Source: JBBDRW01 sp040905265 (GTDB taxonomy: Bacteria > Bacteroidota > Rhodothermia > Balneolales > Balneolaceae). Taken from it: a stretch of DNA of 19,033 nucleotides. The notes beneath the pieces were generated by a model. That model saw only the letters and a program-made list of their open reading frames with translations. It searched no databases and had not been told where the DNA came from. Shown piece after piece: positions 15,749 to 19,033 of the stretch. Position 1 is the stretch's first letter. Every line of letters begins with the position of its first letter. Where the stretch lies: assembly GCA_040905265.1 (NCBI GenBank), contig JBBDRW010000161.1, forward strand, positions 1-19,033. The letters are read 5' to 3'. Made by a program: the position numbers and the translations under genes.

Positions 15749-16426
15749 CTATTCCAGCAGGTAGACCACCTTGACAGTAGTGCGAATGACAACTTCTTGT
15801 GGAAATTCCATCAGGGAGCTGCTGTCGGCCCGGAACATCGCAGTTTCCATGTTTGGCCGCCAGATATCCGGTGGTGTACCATGCTCTACTGTCACGATCC
15901 GATCGACCGATTTGCCTATAGAAGAAGCGATTACATCCGCTTTTTGACGGGCTCTCTCCATTGCATTTCTCAAGGCGTCTGACTCTCCATTTTTTTCACC
16001 GGAAGTCCCAAACTGGCCGCTGAAATTGTCAAATCCGTTTTCAATCAGGTAGACCTGAATCCCCTCATACCGGCTGATATCCTCAAGCGTAAGCCGAACC
16101 TGCTGACGGGAGGTATAGATTCGCTCATTTTCGCGGTTCCAGCCAGAGCTGATATTCATCGGTTGGAAGTAGAGTTGTGAAGAGTCAATTTGTTGATCCC
16201 GGATCAGCGATGCAAGCTTCTCTTCAAGCTCCTTATGTCTCTGGAAGACTGCCTCCGGGGTAGAATCGTCTACCGTGATTTGAATCTGGAGGGAGACCAG
16301 GTCAGCCGGAAGTGAGATCTCTCCGGTTGCCTCCACAGAAATCTGTATCGGTTGGGCATAGACAGAGGGGAGGCCCGATAAAAGGATCAGTATCAATGTT
16401 GAAAAAAGTGTGATGTTTCTCTGCAT
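15749..16426 (-). CDS. Secreted SIMPL-domain (DUF541) protein
   Basis: A 225-residue exported protein. The signal peptide ends in a VYAQ cleavage-type site. The rest is one SIMPL domain, recognised by the opening ISVEATGEISLPADLVSLQI, the middle RQQVRLTLEDISRYEGI and the helix RNAMERARQKADVIASSIGKSV, followed by a strand with VTVEHGT. Members such as E. coli YggE are linked to oxidative-stress resistance and are periplasmic, but their molecular function is unclear. The start is the only ATG before the signal core. It is convergent with the esterase and divergent from the TonB receptor; the 285-base gap to the latter shows no clear promoter consensus. No defects are seen. Confidence 0.88.
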   Translation of the reverse strand: MQRNITLFSTLILILLSGLPSVYAQPIQISVEATGEISLPADLVSLQIQITVDDSTPEAVFQRHKELEEKLASLIRDQQIDSSQLYFQPMNISSGWNRENERIYTSRQQVRLTLEDISRYEGIQVYLIENGFDNFSGQFGTSGEKNGESDALRNAMERARQKADVIASSIGKSVDRIVTVEHGTPPDIWRPNMETAMFRADSSSLMEFPQEVVIRTTVKVVYLLE

Positions 16427-16711
16427 GGTATTAAAATAAACGTTGATGGAGACCTTGTACGAATCCTCCTTTATGTAGTTACTTTATGTCTGGTAACGAG
16501 GATATGTGTATGTATCGTACGAAGAAACGTTGGGAGTTGTCCGACAGTCCTTTTCTTTTTTTAATAAATTTCTCATTGTTTTAAATACTCTGAAATTCCA
16601 TATTAAGAGTAAGGTCATTCATCGTCATGGGTAGTATTGTAATTCGGGATCTGCTCCTTGATTATACACAATTGACGATAAGGTTAACTATCAATCTGAA
16701 TGGAGGTTCCC

Positions 16712-19033
16712 ATGGCAACCCGTCAATTACTCTATCTGATCCTTTTTCCTGTTTTTTTAGCTCTTCCCATGGAAGCGCTTCCATTTTCTGCTGATTTTGA
16801 TCTGCAAGTTGTCATTAACGGAACAGTAACTGATGCTGATGATGGAGAACCACTTCCGGGTGTCAATATAATGGTTGAGGGGCGGATTATCGGTACTGCA
16901 TCCCGCGCCGACGGCAGTTTTACGCTGTCGGTGGCCGGGGATCCACCGATAACCCTTCTCTTTTCAATTGTCGGATATCAGTCAGAGCGTGTAGAAATAA
17001 CATCCTCAACTGTCAGTGACCTTGAAGTAGCGATGTCCGAGAGGACGATACTCGGGTCGGATGTAGTCGTATCTGCATCGAGGGTAGAAGAGAGCTTTAT
17101 GGAAGCTCCGGTCTCCATTGAACGAATGGATGGAATTTCGATCTCTCAGACACCATCCGATAACTTTTACAAAGCCCTGGCCAATTTGAAAGGGGTCGAT
17201 ATGACGACCAGCAGCATTAATTTTCAGATTATTAACTCCAGAGGTTTTAATTCTACCGGAAACACCCGAATGGTTCAGTTGGTTGACGGTATGGATACCC
17301 AGGCGCCCGCCCTCAATTTTCCAATCGGGAACCTGAATGGCCCGGGAGAGCTGGATGTAGAGAGCATTGAATATATCCCAGGTGCAGCATCTGCTCTGTA
17401 CGGGCCGAATGCATTTAGTGGTGTACTGCTGGTTGATAGCAAAGACCCCTTCAGATATCAGGGATTGAGCTTATTGGTCAAGAGCGGAGTAAACCATCTC
17501 GGGGGAGACTCTGGTCTTGGAGAACCAGGCAGCCCGGAACCGATGTATGATTTTGCACTGCGACATGCGCAGGCGTTCAATGACCGGTTTGCCTTCAAGG
17601 TGAATCTGGCTTACTCCACGGCAATGGACTGGCATGGAATTCATTACGGAGACAAAAACCGGGGATTGCAGGGAAATCTTGGGGTAAACCCGGCTGAAGA
17701 TGGTACCCATCTGTATGGTGACGACGGCTCTTTCAACATCGGATTGTTGGGAGTGAGCCAGGAGTTCGTACAGAATTTTGCAGCCCAGACTGGCCTCTCT
17801 CCTGATCAGGCACAGCAATACGCGATGGCAATTCCTGCCCAGCCGGTTAACAGAACCGGCTATCGTGAGCTCCATCTGGTTGATTATAATGCGGAAAACT
17901 TTAAGATCAATGGAGCTATGCATTACCGGTTGTCCGATCTCGCAGAACTGAGTTACTCTTATAATTACGGATCCGGAACATCGGTCTATACAGGGGCACA
18001 GCGCTACAGTTTGAACAAATTTAATATCTCTCAACACAAGCTGGAGCTGACAGGGGATAATTTCATGGTGAAAGCGTACGGAACCTTTGAAGATTCCGGT
18101 GATTCGTACATTGCAGATTTCGTCGGGTTCTCTGTAAACGAAGCCTACAGAAGTAATACAAATTGGTTCGGCACCTATGGCGGGACGTTTGCCGGAGCGC
18201 TTCTTCAGCAGGTAGCACAGGCAACCGGCTCAACAGATTACAATGCGGCGGTTGTCAATGCCGTACTGACAAACCCGCAGGCAGTGACTCAGATTCATCA
18301 GGCAGCCCGTATGGCCGCAGACCAGGGACGATATGAGCCGGGCAGTGCTGAATTTGAGGCGGCAAGGGATGCAGCACTTCAGAGTACGATCCCTGACGGT
18401 GCCCTTTTTGACGATCAGTCGAGGTTTTACAATGTTGAAGGGAACTATGACTTTACAAATGATATCGACTTTTTGGACCTGTTAGCGGGTGTCAGTTTCC
18501 GGCAGTTCCAGCTGCGATCGAACGGGACAATATTCGATGACCAGGGGGGTGTGAATATCAATGAATGGGGTGCATTCGTGCAAGCATCCAGATCACTTTT
18601 GGATAACCGGCTCAAACTGACCGGTGCGCTCCGTTATGACAAGAATGAAAATTTTGACGGACAGGTGAGCCCCCGGCTGTCGGCAGTATTGAATGTCGGA
18701 GAAAGCCAGCACATTCGTACCTCTTTTCAGACAGGGTTCAGAAATCCGACCACCCAGGGGCAGTATATTGATCTGAATGTTATCACAGCTCGACTCCTCG
18801 GAGGTTTGCCCCGGTTTGCTGAAAAATACAGCATCACAGAAAACACCTATACGATTGAGTCTGTTCAGGCCTATACGGACCAGTTTCTGCAGGACCCTTC
18901 TAATCCCGGGAACGCGATGCTGGCGATTAGCGAGTTGGTGCCTTACTCCACACATAACCCTGTAAAACCGGAACAGGTACAGGTTTTTGAGGTCGGATAC
19001 AAAGGGTTAATCGGGGATCGACTACTGATTGAC
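16712..19033 (+). CDS. TonB-dependent outer-membrane receptor, 5' part
   Basis: The first 774 residues of an outer-membrane receptor; the frame is open to the window edge, so the barrel end is missing. GGAGG at 16702-16706, five bases before ATG, fixes the start. A signal peptide is followed by a carboxypeptidase-regulatory-like domain (about 35-110; VINGTVTDADDGEPLPGVNI and SRADGSFTLSV, then SIVGYQSE). Next comes the plug (about 120-250) with VVSASRVEESFMEAPVSI, VQLVDGMDTQAPA, and VESIEYIPGAASALYGPNAFSG, followed by barrel strands. Such receptors import siderophores, cobalamin, glycans or peptides with TonB energy. No TonB box was pinned down and the substrate is unknown. Residues of about 488-559 form an unusual Ala/Gln-rich, probably helical insertion between strands. 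Confidence 0.93.
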   Translation, partial: MATRQLLYLILFPVFLALPMEALPFSADFDLQVVINGTVTDADDGEPLPGVNIMVEGRIIGTASRADGSFTLSVAGDPPITLLFSIVGYQSERVEITSSTVSDLEVAMSERTILGSDVVVSASRVEESFMEAPVSIERMDGISISQTPSDNFYKALANLKGVDMTTSSINFQIINSRGFNSTGNTRMVQLVDGMDTQAPALNFPIGNLNGPGELDVESIEYIPGAASALYGPNAFSGVLLVDSKDPFRYQGLSLLVKSGVNHLGGDSGLGEPGSPEPMYDFALRHAQAFNDRFAFKVNLAYSTAMDWHGIHYGDKNRGLQGNLGVNPAEDGTHLYGDDGSFNIGLLGVSQEFVQNFAAQTGLSPDQAQQYAMAIPAQPVNRTGYRELHLVDYNAENFKINGAMHYRLSDLAELSYSYNYGSGTSVYTGAQRYSLNKFNISQHKLELTGDNFMVKAYGTFEDSGDSYIADFVGFSVNEAYRSNTNWFGTYGGTFAGALLQQVAQATGSTDYNAAVVNAVLTNPQAVTQIHQAARMAADQGRYEPGSAEFEAARDAALQSTIPDGALFDDQSRFYNVEGNYDFTNDIDFLDLLAGVSFRQFQLRSNGTIFDDQGGVNINEWGAFVQASRSLLDNRLKLTGALRYDKNENFDGQVSPRLSAVLNVGESQHIRTSFQTGFRNPTTQGQYIDLNVITARLLGGLPRFAEKYSITENTYTIESVQAYTDQFLQDPSNPGNAMLAISELVPYSTHNPVKPEQVQVFEVGYKGLIGDRLLID

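Noticed and set aside
17471..18037. 188-codon minus-strand open frame
   Set aside because: It lies antisense inside the TonB receptor, whose plus-strand frame is open throughout and has clear family motifs.
1..19033. CRISPR arrays, tRNA or rRNA genes, insertion-sequence ends, integrases
   Set aside because: I saw no regularly spaced repeats, no tRNA- or rRNA-like sequence and no transposase or recombinase protein in any frame.

Overview
The window looks like a chromosomal segment from a marine or halophilic member of the Bacteroidota/Rhodothermota/Balneolota assemblage. Three features suggest this: a short primary sigma factor, a two-component regulator-propeller sensor kinase, and a TonB-dependent receptor with an N-terminal carboxypeptidase-regulatory-like domain. 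A TTTG-N19-TAnnTTTA promoter, close to the Bacteroidetes consensus, supports it. Balneolota is a guess from protein flavour, not a demonstrated placement. Base composition is near 50% GC, apart from an AT-rich stretch at about 840-2810.

Layout. (1) 2-589 is the 3' part of the housekeeping sigma factor, followed by a clear hairpin terminator. (2) 590-3660 is accessory in character. It holds an AT-rich leader, a secreted S1-type serine-protease lipoprotein, a small OB-fold (DUF3221-like) lipoprotein, then a decayed second copy of the same pair: a protease 3' remnant and a GC-richer lipoprotein whose start is frameshifted. Two copies of a CGGTA-N6-TACCG motif bracket this region. (3) 3671-7335 encodes a two-component system: a sensor kinase with 14 propeller repeats and a NarL/LuxR-type response regulator. 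(4) 7486-8763 is a lipoprotein with a Tyr/His-rich middle and a Ser/Gly/Arg low-complexity tail. (5) 8930-10471 is a FadL/OmpP1-like outer-membrane barrel, tail to tail with a tandem universal stress protein (10465-11361, minus). The latter has a visible promoter and an inverted repeat in its leader. (6) 11634-15637 is the YbbA-YbbP ABC module divergent from a TesA-like lysophospholipase, the arrangement known from Escherichia coli. (7) 15749-16426 (minus) is a secreted SIMPL-domain protein. (8) 16712 to the window end is a TonB-dependent receptor that runs off the edge.

How the genes fit together. Most products are envelope proteins: lipoproteins, outer-membrane barrels, an envelope lipid-handling ABC module and a periplasmic SIMPL protein. 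The sensor kinase would read an extracytoplasmic cue and signal through the adjacent regulator; its targets cannot be read from the window. The strongest candidate for something undescribed is the tandemly duplicated protease plus OB-fold lipoprotein cassette with asymmetric decay.
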